64,000 nucleotides of DNA from Halosimplex rubrum (GTDB lineage: Archaea > Halobacteriota > Halobacteria > Halobacteriales > Haloarculaceae), in assembly GCF_013415885.1 (NCBI RefSeq), contig NZ_CP058910.1, forward strand, positions 3,906,001 to 3,970,000, given 5' to 3'. Below the pieces are notes generated by a model, which worked only from the letters and a program-made list of their open reading frames with translations, was not told the origin of the DNA and searched no databases. The translations under genes and the position numbers were made by a program. Shown here piece by piece: positions 25,385-33,832 of this stretch; position 1 is the first letter of the stretch; each line of letters begins with the position of its first letter.

Positions 25385-27115
25385 ATGGCGTCGGCGACAG
25401 CGATCGTGGGGGTCGCGTACCTGCTGACGGGGGCCGGGCTGCTCGTCCTCCTGCGCGAACCCCTCCGCCGACCGGACAAACCGGGAAGCACGGGCTTCGC
25501 ACTCGCCGTCCTGGGGATCTCGCTGTGGCCGCTGAGCCTCGGTGTCAACTACTTCGTCGCCGGATTCGCGCCGTCGATGGCGCTGTGGACGGTCCGGCTC
25601 TCCGCGGCGTCGGTCGTCTCGGTCGGCTGGTTCCTCGTCGCCGCGGAGGTGACCGGCCGGCTCTCGCTCTCGCGGACCGTCGCGGCCACCGCCGTCGCGT
25701 ACGTGTTGGTCGAACTCTCGCTGGTGGTCACCAACGGCACTCACGGTCTGGTCTTCGGGCCGGCGACGACCCTCGACGGGTCGATCCCCGTCGTCGCGTA
25801 CGGCCCGTGGTTCTGGCTGCAGACCGCCCTCAACTACGGACTCATCGCCGTCGGCACGGGACTGCTCGTCGCCGAGTGGTCCCGGTCGAGCGGGCTCAGG
25901 CGACGGCAGACCGCCGTCCTCTCGGTCGCCGTGGCTCCGCCGGTGGTCGCGAACCTCGCGACGCTGTTCGGCCCCGTCCCGACGGTCCACGACCTGACGC
26001 CGTTCGGGCTGGTCGGCAGCGGCCTCCTGCTGTCGTGGGCGCTGTACCGCGCGGAGTTCCTCGACATCGTCCCGGTCGCCCGCCAGGTGGCGATGGCCGA
26101 GATGCAGGACGCAGTCGTGACGCTGGACGACGAGGACCGCGTCGTCGACTGCAACCGCGCCGCCCGCGCGCAGTTCGACATCCCCCCCTCGTACGCCGGC
26201 GACCCCATCGGGACCTACTTCCCGTCGCTGGCCGACGCTCCGGCCACCGACGGCGGCGAGACCCTGGCCGACGGCGACGACTCGGCGGCCGACGGCGGGC
26301 CTTCGAGCCCCGCGGTCGTCACCCGGACCGTCGACGGCGACTCGCACTCGTATTCGGTGTCGGTCTCACCGGTCGTCGAGGCGGGCCGGACCGTCGCTCG
26401 CGTGGTCGTCCTCCGCGACATCACACCGATCAAGCGCCGCGAGCAGGAGCTGACCGAGCGCGAGGCCGAGCTGGAACTGCTCAGACAGATCCTCTCGCGG
26501 GTGTTGCGACACAACATCCGCAACAAGCTGACGACGATCCGCGGCAACGCGGACCTCCTCGCGGAGGGCGCGACGGGCGACGACGCCGCCAGAGTCGGCC
26601 GCATCGTCGAGGCCAGCGACGAGCTGATAGCCCTCAGCGAGAAGGCGGGGACGATCGAACACCTCGTCGACCGACCCGACGAGACCGCGACCTACGACCT
26701 GCGCGTCGTCGCCGAGCGGGTCGTCGCGCGCGTCCGCGACCGGTATCCCGACGCCAGCTACGTCGTGTCCGGGTCCGAGACCTGCACCGTCGAGACGGCG
26801 TCGGGCGTCGAGTCCGCCGTCGAATGTCTCGTCGAGAACGCCGTCGAACACAACGACGCCAGCGACCCCACCGTCCGCGTGGCCGTCGGCTGCGCCCCCA
26901 GTGGCGCGGAGATCCGCGTCAGCGACGACGGACCCGGTATCTCCGAACACGAGCGGGAGGTCATCAGACGCCGGGAGGAGACGCCGCTGGCCCACAGCAG
27001 CGGCATCGGCCTCTGGATCGTCTCCTGGGTCGCCGACCGCTGCGAGGCCGAGTTGTCCTTCGACGTGGACGAGACGGGCAGCACCGTCTCGCTCCGGTTT
27101 GCGAGTGAAAACTGA
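25385..27115 (+). CDS. Membrane histidine kinase with 7TM sensor and PAS domain
   Basis: The 576-residue kinase has about seven N-terminal membrane segments (first IVGVAYLLTGAGLLVLL), the 7TM sensor type common in haloarchaea. A PAS domain begins near MQDAVVTLDDEDRVVDCNRA. The H box is VLRHNIRNKLTTIRGNADLL with His376. The ATPase domain has ECLVENAVEHND, DDGPGISEHERE and SGIGLWIVSWVADR. The stimulus is unknown and no adjacent response regulator is seen. The ATG at 25385 has a T-rich box (GTTTTGTAG) about 32 bases upstream, consistent with leaderless translation. Confidence 0.93.
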   Translation: MASATAIVGVAYLLTGAGLLVLLREPLRRPDKPGSTGFALAVLGISLWPLSLGVNYFVAGFAPSMALWTVRLSAASVVSVGWFLVAAEVTGRLSLSRTVAATAVAYVLVELSLVVTNGTHGLVFGPATTLDGSIPVVAYGPWFWLQTALNYGLIAVGTGLLVAEWSRSSGLRRRQTAVLSVAVAPPVVANLATLFGPVPTVHDLTPFGLVGSGLLLSWALYRAEFLDIVPVARQVAMAEMQDAVVTLDDEDRVVDCNRAARAQFDIPPSYAGDPIGTYFPSLADAPATDGGETLADGDDSAADGGPSSPAVVTRTVDGDSHSYSVSVSPVVEAGRTVARVVVLRDITPIKRREQELTEREAELELLRQILSRVLRHNIRNKLTTIRGNADLLAEGATGDDAARVGRIVEASDELIALSEKAGTIEHLVDRPDETATYDLRVVAERVVARVRDRYPDASYVVSGSETCTVETASGVESAVECLVENAVEHNDASDPTVRVAVGCAPSGAEIRVSDDGPGISEHEREVIRRREETPLAHSSGIGLWIVSWVADRCEAELSFDVDETGSTVSLRFASEN

Positions 27116-27251
27116 TGTTGCAGTGGAGAGGAGACAACGGAGTTGCCTATCCAGAAGGGATTCGACTCCGGAACTCGCAGTGCGACTGTTCGTCTATTCG
27201 GCGTCCAGCCCGGAGATTTCAATAACGATGTACGTATCGGAGCGGCTGTAA

Positions 27252-27392
27252 CTACTCGTCCCCGTCCCGCTGTCGACCCTTAGCGACGCGTTCCCCGCCG
27301 TCAAGGAGGCTCGCGACGGCCCGCTCCCTGTTCTCACGGGCATCCTGATGGTCCTCTTGACTCACATCACTAGGTCCGTGTTTCTCGCTCAT
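27252..27392 (-). CDS. 46-residue charged small protein downstream of a membrane gene
   Basis: This small ORF was found by reading the minus strand. It starts MSEKHGPSDVSQEDHQDARE and ends KGRQRDGDE, with a predicted amphipathic helix in NRERAVASLLDGGERVAK. Its ATG lies ten bases after the stop of the membrane gene at 27403-28083, with AAAGG in front. The codon pattern and charge look like a real haloarchaeal protein. I do not recognise it. It may act with the membrane protein as a two-gene unit. Confidence 0.55.
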   Translation of the reverse strand: MSEKHGPSDVSQEDHQDARENRERAVASLLDGGERVAKGRQRDGDE

Positions 27393-27402
27393 AATCCTTT
27401 GG

Positions 27403-28083
27403 TTACCGCCACTCCCACCAGTCGCGACCTGCTCGCCGGAGCTGAGTCGGTAGGCCGGAGACGATCGTCACGGTGGCGAGTAACGCGAGCGCGGTGCCGA
27501 GCAACCACGGCGACACTGGCCCGATCACGGCGGTGTAGAGTCCGAGCGAGAACGAGACGATGGCTGCGATGACGAGCAGGATCGTGAGCTGTATCAGTGG
27601 GATATTCCGAATGTTCGTGCTGCGGTTGAAATTTATCCGCACGATGTAGTTTTTCACGACAAGCTCCTCAATATCCGTTCTAGAGAAATCGGATTCGAGG
27701 AGCGTTTTCAGGTTGTTCGAACTCAGGCCGACATCGAGTTCAGACGTCGTGTAAGTCATGGCGGCGAACGCAGTGGAACCGACGAGCGCACCCACACCGG
27801 TCTGCATATAGACGTTCAAAAAAGGTTCTACCGCCGTGATCCCGGACTGATTCCCGCTACCAGCTTTCGCCGCAATGGAGGCAGCCGAAACGAGAACGCC
27901 GATCAGGACGATGTTCAACCGAAGTATCCTGCTCGCCTTGGTGTCGATGTCGTTTAACGTAGCGACCTGATTATCGACTGTCTCGCGCGCTTCGTCCCGG
28001 AATTCCGGCAGCAGCTCGGGATCCCCTGAGAAGTCGATTGACCTCAGTTCCGCCCGCAATTCGTCCGGGTCCCGACTCGACAT
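27403..28083 (-). CDS. SLATT-like membrane protein in a lower-GC insert
   Basis: The 226-residue protein has a helical cytoplasmic start (PEFRDEARETVDNQVATLND). Two membrane segments follow (ILRLNIVLIGVLVSAASIA and VGALVGSTAFAAMTYTT), then a long loop with RTDIEELVVKNYIVRINFNR. Two further segments close it (LTILLVIAAIVSFSLGLYTA and WLLGTALALLATVTIV). The layout resembles SLATT-type proteins known from defence and conflict systems, but this is inference. The ATG at 28083 is preferred over 28107 because a TATA box (ATATTATAG, about 28106-28115) lies 28 bases before it. Base composition is lower in GC than its neighbours, suggesting transfer. Confidence 0.7.
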   Translation of the reverse strand: MSSRDPDELRAELRSIDFSGDPELLPEFRDEARETVDNQVATLNDIDTKASRILRLNIVLIGVLVSAASIAAKAGSGNQSGITAVEPFLNVYMQTGVGALVGSTAFAAMTYTTSELDVGLSSNNLKTLLESDFSRTDIEELVVKNYIVRINFNRSTNIRNIPLIQLTILLVIAAIVSFSLGLYTAVIGPVSPWLLGTALALLATVTIVSGLPTQLRRAGRDWWEWR

Positions 28084-28206
28084 CGACAGATGTATCGGAG
28101 TCGACATATATTATAGTTGTGTTCGATACCACGTCGAGAGGGAACACCCCACAGCGAGTCGGGCGATCCACGTGAACCTCGACGACCGGATCGGGAGATA
28201 GATCGA

Positions 28207-29385
28207 TCAGAAAATGTTGGCCTGCTCGTAGACGGAGATGCCGTCCATCGTGATCTCGTAGGGTTTGGTCTCCCGGGAGTGGTTGGCGTTGCGTATCTTC
28301 TGTATCTCGACGGCGAGTCTGGTCTCCTGGGTCTCCGATCGGACGTACCGCAGCAGCAAGACGGCGTCGGTCAGATATTCGATGATACCGTGGCGGGAGG
28401 CGTAGGGGTTGTCCTCGCTGGCCTCGCTGGTGAGGACGGTGGTGACGCCGGCCTGCTTGAGGCTCTGGGTGAAATCGAAGACCTCGGTGCGCCGGCGGGA
28501 GACGTCGTCGTACATCATCTCCAGCAGGGAGACCGAGTCGAGGACGAACCGGTCGGCGCCGAAGTCCTCGATGAGTTCGGGGAGTTCGCCCCGGATGTTG
28601 TCGAGGCTGTTGGCCATCTCGACGGGGTCTAAGTCGATGACGGCGAGGTTCCCCTCCGCCTCGTGGCGCTCGAACTCCCAGCCGCGCTCCTCGGCGGTGG
28701 CCATGATGTCCTCGTAGGTCTGTTCGAGGGTGATGAAGACGCCGCGATCCGTGTCGTCTTTCTCGAGGCCGTGCTGGAGGAACTGGAGGCCGAAGGTGGT
28801 CTTGCCGGTGCCGGCCCCGCCGACGATGACGATGAGGTGGCGCAGGGGGATCCCGCCCTGGACCATGTTGTCCAGACCTTCGATACCCAGGTCCAGCCGC
28901 GGGATGTTCGACTCGAAGTCATCGTCCTCGAAGTCGGCGTCGCCGCCGCCACCCATGGCGTCGGCGAAGTCGTCGTCGAAGAGGCCGCCCTCGTCGGTGT
29001 CACTCCCGAACGCGTCGCCGCTACCGCTGTCGCCGAACGCGCTGTCGCCACCGGTCCCCACGTCGCCGAACGCGCTCGTGTCGCCGTCGGTGTCGCCGAA
29101 CCCGTCCGTGCCGTCACCGGCGCCGCCGAACGCGTCGTCACCGGCCGAGTCACCGAAGGCACCCCCACCGGCGGAGTCGGCGAGCCCGCTCTCGCCGTCG
29201 GCGGCGCCGTCGTCCGACTCGTCGAACGCATCGCCGCCGTCGAACGGGTCGTCGGCGCCGGCGTCGGACCCCTCGTCGGCGTCGGACTCCCGGTCGTCCG
29301 ACGCGTCGGCGGGCTCGGCCGACTCCGCCGACTCCTCCTCGCCGAGCGCGTCTTCGAACCAGTCGTCCTCGGCGTCGTCGCTCAT
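28207..29385 (-). CDS. KaiC-like RecA-fold ATPase with long acidic N-terminus
   Basis: The 392-residue protein has a disordered N-terminal region of about 160 residues, rich in Asp, Gly, Ser and Ala, with repeated AFGDSG/AFGDV-type units. The ATPase domain follows, with Walker A GGAGTGKTTFGLQF, the catalytic glutamate in ITLEQTYED and Walker B RFVLDSVSLLEMMY. It has one ATPase domain, not the two of true KaiC, and is related to the RadA/ArlH-like archaeal group. The ATG at 29385 has GGGGAGG seven bases upstream and overlaps the stop of an 11-codon leader ORF. Confidence 0.85.
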   Translation of the reverse strand: MSDDAEDDWFEDALGEEESAESAEPADASDDRESDADEGSDAGADDPFDGGDAFDESDDGAADGESGLADSAGGGAFGDSAGDDAFGGAGDGTDGFGDTDGDTSAFGDVGTGGDSAFGDSGSGDAFGSDTDEGGLFDDDFADAMGGGGDADFEDDDFESNIPRLDLGIEGLDNMVQGGIPLRHLIVIVGGAGTGKTTFGLQFLQHGLEKDDTDRGVFITLEQTYEDIMATAEERGWEFERHEAEGNLAVIDLDPVEMANSLDNIRGELPELIEDFGADRFVLDSVSLLEMMYDDVSRRRTEVFDFTQSLKQAGVTTVLTSEASEDNPYASRHGIIEYLTDAVLLLRYVRSETQETRLAVEIQKIRNANHSRETKPYEITMDGISVYEQANIF

Positions 29386-29417
29386 CCGTTTGCCTCCCCG
29401 GATTCCGGGGTAATCAT
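29382..29417 (-). CDS. 11-codon leader ORF before the KaiC-like gene
   Basis: The ORF encodes MITPESGEANG. Its TGA overlaps the main gene's ATG (ATGA), and the main gene's Shine-Dalgarno GGGGAGG lies inside it. A TATA-like sequence (AAGTTTAATG, 29441-29450) is centred about 28 bases before its ATG at 29417, the spacing expected for a leaderless start here. The likely order is a leaderless start on this ORF, then reinitiation on the ATPase gene. Confidence 0.5.
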   Translation of the reverse strand: MITPESGEANG

Positions 29418-29556
29418 GGGCAAAGGTGAGTCTCACTCGGCATTAAACTTGCCCGCCAGCTATCGGAGTTGATTCGAGGGGGTGGGCGGTCGCGGGGCGA
29501 CGGTCGCCGGACGCCGAAGGGGTCGTTTATTGGGGAGGAACGCGAATCGGGGGGCA

Positions 29557-30411
29557 ATGCGAGTCGGAATCGTCGGCCAGCGCGGCAACCGGCGGGCGGC
29601 GGGGATCGTCGCGGACCTGTACGAGCGACTGTCCGGGATGGGCGTCGCCGTCGCCGTCGACGAGGAGTCCGCCGAGGACTCCGCCGCGTGGCCGAGCGGC
29701 CGGCCCGACCCGGCGGAGCTGGGCGTCCCCGTCGACGAGCTGGCCGACTGCGACCTGGTGGTGAGCATCGGCGGCGACGGCACCTTCCTGTTCGCCGCCC
29801 GGGCGGCCGGGGCGACGCCGATCATGGGCGTCAACCTCGGCGAGGTCGGGTTCCTCAACGCCGTCCCGCCGGAGGAGGCCGTCGCTGCCGTCACCGCGGC
29901 GGTCGAACAGTACCAGGACCGCGGCGCCGTCGAGACCCGGGACATGCCGCGGGTCGAGGCGTCCGGCGACGGCTGGTCGCTGCCCCCGGCGCTCAACGAG
30001 GTGGTCGTCCAGGGGCCGCGGCGCGGCCACGGCGGCGGCGCGGCCGTCGAGGTACGCGTCGACGGGTCGCTGTACACCAGCGGACACGCCGACGGCGTGC
30101 TCGTCGCGACGCCGACCGGCTCGACCGCCTACAACCTCAGCGAGGGCGGGCCGCTGGTCCACCCGAGCGTGTCGACGCTCGTGCTCACGGAGATGTGCGG
30201 CGCGGAGTCGATGCCGCCGCTCGTGGTCGACGCCGACAGCACGGTCACGGTCCGGATCGACGACGCCGACGGCGGGTTCGTCGTCAGCGACGGCCGCGCA
30301 CGGCAGGAACTGGACGTGCCCGCGCAGGTGACCCTGGAACGCGCGGCGCGGCCGGTCCGGATCGCGGGGCCGCCGCTGGACTTCTTCGCCGCGCTCGGCA
30401 AGATCGAGTGA
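29557..30411 (+). CDS. nadK: NAD kinase
   Basis: The 284-residue cytoplasmic enzyme phosphorylates NAD to NADP with ATP or polyphosphate. The family motifs are clear: SIGGDGTFLFAARA for the GGDG catalytic loop, GVNLGEVGFLNAV, and the NAD-binding segment TPTGSTAYNLSEGGPLVHP. The length is normal. The ATG at 29557 begins MRVGIVGQRGNRRAAGIVAD, a Rossmann-like strand, and fits better than the upstream in-frame codons. The gene is monocistronic between oppositely oriented neighbours. Confidence 0.95.
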   Translation: MRVGIVGQRGNRRAAGIVADLYERLSGMGVAVAVDEESAEDSAAWPSGRPDPAELGVPVDELADCDLVVSIGGDGTFLFAARAAGATPIMGVNLGEVGFLNAVPPEEAVAAVTAAVEQYQDRGAVETRDMPRVEASGDGWSLPPALNEVVVQGPRRGHGGGAAVEVRVDGSLYTSGHADGVLVATPTGSTAYNLSEGGPLVHPSVSTLVLTEMCGAESMPPLVVDADSTVTVRIDDADGGFVVSDGRARQELDVPAQVTLERAARPVRIAGPPLDFFAALGKIE

Positions 30412-30476
30412 GGGGCACCTGCGGGCTCGCGAGTAGGCGGCGGGGACGCGACGGGGCGGAAAACGAGGCGAACGGC

Positions 30477-30764
30477 TTACTTCTGTGCGGTGGTGTAGAG
30501 GACGGGCGAGACGACCAGCAGGACGAGGCCGATCATCTTGTACTGGATGATGCTGTCGAGGAGGCTCAGTTCCTGAGGCGCGTACATACTGCCGGGGCTG
30601 AGGAGGAACAGGGCGCCGAACGTGATGAGGTGCAACGTCAGCAGTTTCCGCGAGCGCTGGGTCGCCACGGCGAACAGTCCCAGGACGAACCCGACGATGA
30701 GCGCGTCGCCGAAGTTCACCTTCAGCAGGAACCCGTCGACCAGCTGGAGCGGGATCGGGAGCAT
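30477..30764 (-). CDS. Small three-segment membrane protein, unknown function
   Basis: The 95-residue protein begins MLPIPLQLVDGFLLKVNFGD and has three hydrophobic stretches: ALIVGFVLGLFAVA, LLTLHLITFGALFLL and MIGLVLLVVSPVLYTT. The ATG at 30764 is supported by a TATA-like box (TTTAAAG) about 34 bases upstream. The longer in-frame ORF begins with a Pro/Arg-rich stretch unlike a protein start. I do not recognise a family, though the sequence looks well constrained. Confidence 0.72.
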   Translation of the reverse strand: MLPIPLQLVDGFLLKVNFGDALIVGFVLGLFAVATQRSRKLLTLHLITFGALFLLSPGSMYAPQELSLLDSIIQYKMIGLVLLVVSPVLYTTAQK

Positions 30765-30891
30765 TCTTGTCTCGAAACTGGCCGTGATACAATCTTTAAA
30801 CTTCCGTTCCCGCCGCGGGAAGGGGCCGCTGGACGGGACCGCCCGCGGCGGCGAGACTCCCGGTCGCCGCGGGGTCACCGACGGTCGCGGG

Positions 30892-31473
30892 TCACCGGCC
30901 GGTGTCGTACTTGTAGGTCGCCTCGTCGGGGTCGATCCCGAAGTCCTCCGGCCCTTCCTCGGGTTCGTCGTCCTCCGGGGCGGCCGCCGCGCCCTTGAAC
31001 GCCTCGCGGAGCCGGTCGGGGACGCCGAACCGCCCGGGGTCGACGCGCATCGGGACCGCCTCGGGCGCGACGCCCTCGCGCTTCTCGCCGAGGCGCTCGG
31101 CGAGTCGGTCGGGCAGTTCCGACTCGTCGATGGGGTCGAAGCCGAACTGCGCGAGGTAGTCGGGTTCGTCGGTCAGCGAGTAGACGACCTCGAACCCCTC
31201 GTCGGCGGCCGTGCGGACGAGCCGCTCGACGACGTGGGCGCCGACGCCCTGGCCGCGCCAGCCGTCGAGCACGCCGATACTCGTGAGCTCGCAGTGCTCG
31301 CCGTCGTCGGTCTTGTGGACGCGGTAGCGGCCGAACCCCGCCTTGACGTCGTCCACCTCGTCGACGGCGATCACGTAGTCGCGCGAACGGAACGCTGTCT
31401 CGTCCAACCCCATCGCCTCGATGTGGTCCAGCAGCCAGGCCTCGTCGCGGTTCTTGGCGTCCCGAACGTACAT
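30892..31473 (-). CDS. GNAT-family N-acetyltransferase
   Basis: The 193-residue protein has the GNAT acetyl-CoA-binding motif in IGVLDGWRGQGVGAHVVERL (motif A). Strand-helix elements such as YVIAVDEVDDVKAGFGRYRV come before it. LAQFGFDPIDESELPDRL follows, as in the group that also has a substrate-binding C-terminal part. The last 40 residues are acidic. The substrate cannot be read from the sequence. The ATG at 31473 is the only good start and is divergent from the acyl-CoA synthetase gene. Confidence 0.87.
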   Translation of the reverse strand: MYVRDAKNRDEAWLLDHIEAMGLDETAFRSRDYVIAVDEVDDVKAGFGRYRVHKTDDGEHCELTSIGVLDGWRGQGVGAHVVERLVRTAADEGFEVVYSLTDEPDYLAQFGFDPIDESELPDRLAERLGEKREGVAPEAVPMRVDPGRFGVPDRLREAFKGAAAAPEDDEPEEGPEDFGIDPDEATYKYDTGR

Positions 31474-31606
31474 GTGCTACCCTCGGACGGCCACGCGAAA
31501 AGAAGTTGCGGGCGAGCGGGACGGTACGGCTCCGGAAACGGCCACGCCGGCCGTCGTTCACGATCGACCGGGCAACTACTTTGGGTTCGCCGGGCGAACG
31601 CCCCGT

Positions 31607-33775
31607 ATGGCGTCCGACTCACTCGGAGACAGCGAGGTGGTCCACCGGCCCGACCGGGCGTTCGTTGAGTCGACCAACGTCCGGGAGTTCATGCGAACCT
31701 ACGACATCGACGACTACGAGGAGCTGATCGCCCGGACGACCGAGGCCGCCCCCGGTCAGCCCGCGTCGGGCGTCGACTGGTTCTGGGACACGATGACCGA
31801 GTACCTGGACGTGGAGTTCTTCGAGCCGTACGACCGCGTCCGGGACGACAGCGGGGCGCGCAGCGCCCCGGACGCGAGTAGCGCGGAGCGAAGCTCCGCG
31901 GACCGTTCGAGCGGGCGAAGCCCGCGAGAAGACGGCGAGGCCGCGATCCGCGGTGGCCCGCAGTTCACCGACTGGTACCCCGGCGGGACGACCAACATCG
32001 CCCACAACGTCCTCGACCGCCACGCCGCGACCGACGCGGAGACCCGGAACACGGTCGCCTGCATCTGGGAGGGCGAACCCGTCGGGCCGGACGGCGAAGC
32101 CAGCGAGATCAGGGAAGTCACCTTCCACGAACTCCACCGCCAGTCGAACAAGGTGGCGAACTACCTCGACGCCCGCGGCGTGAGCGCGGGCGACACCGTC
32201 GGCCTGTACATGCCGATGGTCCCCGAGGTCGTCTCGATCCTCTACGGCTGTTTCGAGGTCGGCGCGATCGCCGTCCCCATCTTCTCCGGGTTCGGCGTCG
32301 ACGCGACCGCCACCCGCATCGACGACGCCGAGCCCTCGGTGCTGTTCACCGGCGACGGCTTCTACCGCCGCGGCAGCGAGGTGCGACTGAAGGGGACCGC
32401 CGACGAGGCCGTCAAGGAGGCCGGCCACGTCGAGGAGGTGGTCGTCTACGACCGGCTGGGGACCCGTGCCGAGGGCGACGCGGGGAGCGAGTCCGCAGAC
32501 ACCGTCGACGCGGACGACCACGACATCCCCTGGGCCGAGGACCGCGACCGCTGGTGGGCCGACGCGGTCGAGACCCGGAGCGACGAGTTCGAGACGCGCG
32601 AACTCGACGCGAGCCAGGAGTCGATGCTCCTCTACTCGTCGGGGACCACGGGCGAGCCGAAAGGTATCGTCCACACGCACGCCGGCGTGAACGTCCAGTG
32701 CGCCAAGGAGCTGTACTTCGGGTTCGACCTGAAACCGGCCGACCGCTTCTTCTGGGTCTCGGACATCGGCTGGATGATGGGTCCCTGGACGCTGATCGGC
32801 AACCACCACTTCGGCAACACCGTCTTCATGTACGAGGGAGCGCCCGACCACCCCGAGCCCGACCGCTACTGGGAGATGATCGACCGCCACGGCATCACCC
32901 AGTTCGGCATCTCGCCCACCGCGATCCGCGCGCTGCGCAGACACGGTGACCAGTGGCTCGACGGGCACGACCTCTCCAGTCTGCGCATCCTCGGCTCGAC
33001 GGGCGAACCCTGGGACCCGGAGTCGTGGCTGTGGTTCTACGAGAACGTGGGCGGCGGCGAGGCGCCCATCATCAACATCTCCGGCGGCACGGAGATCTGC
33101 GGCTGTTTCCTGATGCCGATGCCGATCCAGGACCTCAAGCCCTGCACGCTCGGCGGCCCTGGACTCGGGATGGACGTCGACATCGTCGACGAGGACGGAG
33201 AGAGCGTCGCCGAGACGGGCGAGCGGGGGTACCTCGTCGCCCGCGATTCGTGCCCGTCGATGACGAAGTCGCTCTGGTCGGGCGACGAGCGCTACCTCCC
33301 GGAGTACTGGTCGACCTGGGACGGCCTGTGGGACCACGGCGACTGGGCGCAGAAGGACGCCGACGGGTTCTGGTTCCTCCACGGCCGGGCCGACGACGCG
33401 CTGAACGTCGCCGGCCGGAAGGTCGGTCCGGCCGAGGTCGAGGGCGCCGCCATCGAACACGAGGCGGTCAACCGGGCCGCCGCCGTCGGCGTCCCCGACG
33501 ACACCACCGGCACGGCCGTCGTCCTCTACGTCGTCGTCGAGGACGGCTTCGAGGAGGGCGACGAGTTGCGCCCCGAGGTCCGGGCACTCGTCGGCGAGGA
33601 ACTGGGCAAGCCGTTCCGCCCGCGCGAGGTGCTGTTCGTCGACGAGTTCCCGAAGACCCAGAGCGGGAAGATCATCCGCCGGGCCGTGCGGGGAACCTAC
33701 ACCGGCGAGGACCTCGGGGACATGTCCTCCATCGAGAACCCCGCCGCGCTCGACGAGGTCGCCGACGCGCGGTAG
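31607..33775 (+). CDS. AMP-forming acetate/acyl-CoA synthetase
   Basis: The 722-residue enzyme activates a carboxylic acid with ATP to an acyl-adenylate and then the CoA thioester. The adenylation P-loop is LLYSSGTTGEPKGIVHTHAG. ISGGTEICGCF and GLWDHGDWAQKDADGFWFL follow, then GRADDALNVAGRKVGPAEVE and the catalytic-lysine region PKTQSGKIIRRAVR. It resembles acetyl-CoA synthetase, but the acid is not certain. Residues about 82-107 are encoded by tandem palindromes (31850-31926). A T-rich box about 27 bases before the ATG suggests a leaderless transcript. Confidence 0.92.
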   Translation: MASDSLGDSEVVHRPDRAFVESTNVREFMRTYDIDDYEELIARTTEAAPGQPASGVDWFWDTMTEYLDVEFFEPYDRVRDDSGARSAPDASSAERSSADRSSGRSPREDGEAAIRGGPQFTDWYPGGTTNIAHNVLDRHAATDAETRNTVACIWEGEPVGPDGEASEIREVTFHELHRQSNKVANYLDARGVSAGDTVGLYMPMVPEVVSILYGCFEVGAIAVPIFSGFGVDATATRIDDAEPSVLFTGDGFYRRGSEVRLKGTADEAVKEAGHVEEVVVYDRLGTRAEGDAGSESADTVDADDHDIPWAEDRDRWWADAVETRSDEFETRELDASQESMLLYSSGTTGEPKGIVHTHAGVNVQCAKELYFGFDLKPADRFFWVSDIGWMMGPWTLIGNHHFGNTVFMYEGAPDHPEPDRYWEMIDRHGITQFGISPTAIRALRRHGDQWLDGHDLSSLRILGSTGEPWDPESWLWFYENVGGGEAPIINISGGTEICGCFLMPMPIQDLKPCTLGGPGLGMDVDIVDEDGESVAETGERGYLVARDSCPSMTKSLWSGDERYLPEYWSTWDGLWDHGDWAQKDADGFWFLHGRADDALNVAGRKVGPAEVEGAAIEHEAVNRAAAVGVPDDTTGTAVVLYVVVEDGFEEGDELRPEVRALVGEELGKPFRPREVLFVDEFPKTQSGKIIRRAVRGTYTGEDLGDMSSIENPAALDEVADAR
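31850..31926. repeat. Three tandem hairpins inside the acyl-CoA synthetase gene
   Basis: Three small palindromes follow one another: GGGGCGC/GCGCCCC with loop GCA (31853-31869), CGCGGAGC/GCTCCGCG with loop GAA (31882-31900), and GCGGGC/GCCCGC with loop GAA (31911-31925). They keep the frame and encode a Ser/Ala/Arg-rich stretch (ASSAERSSADRSSGRSPRE), unlike the flanking conserved sequence. The same arm-GAA-arm form occurs at 19574-19592. Confidence 0.7.
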
Positions 33776-33832
33776 CGACGCCGAGTCCGGCGTGACCGAC
33801 CGGGGTGAACATATCGGCCCCCGACGGTCGAC

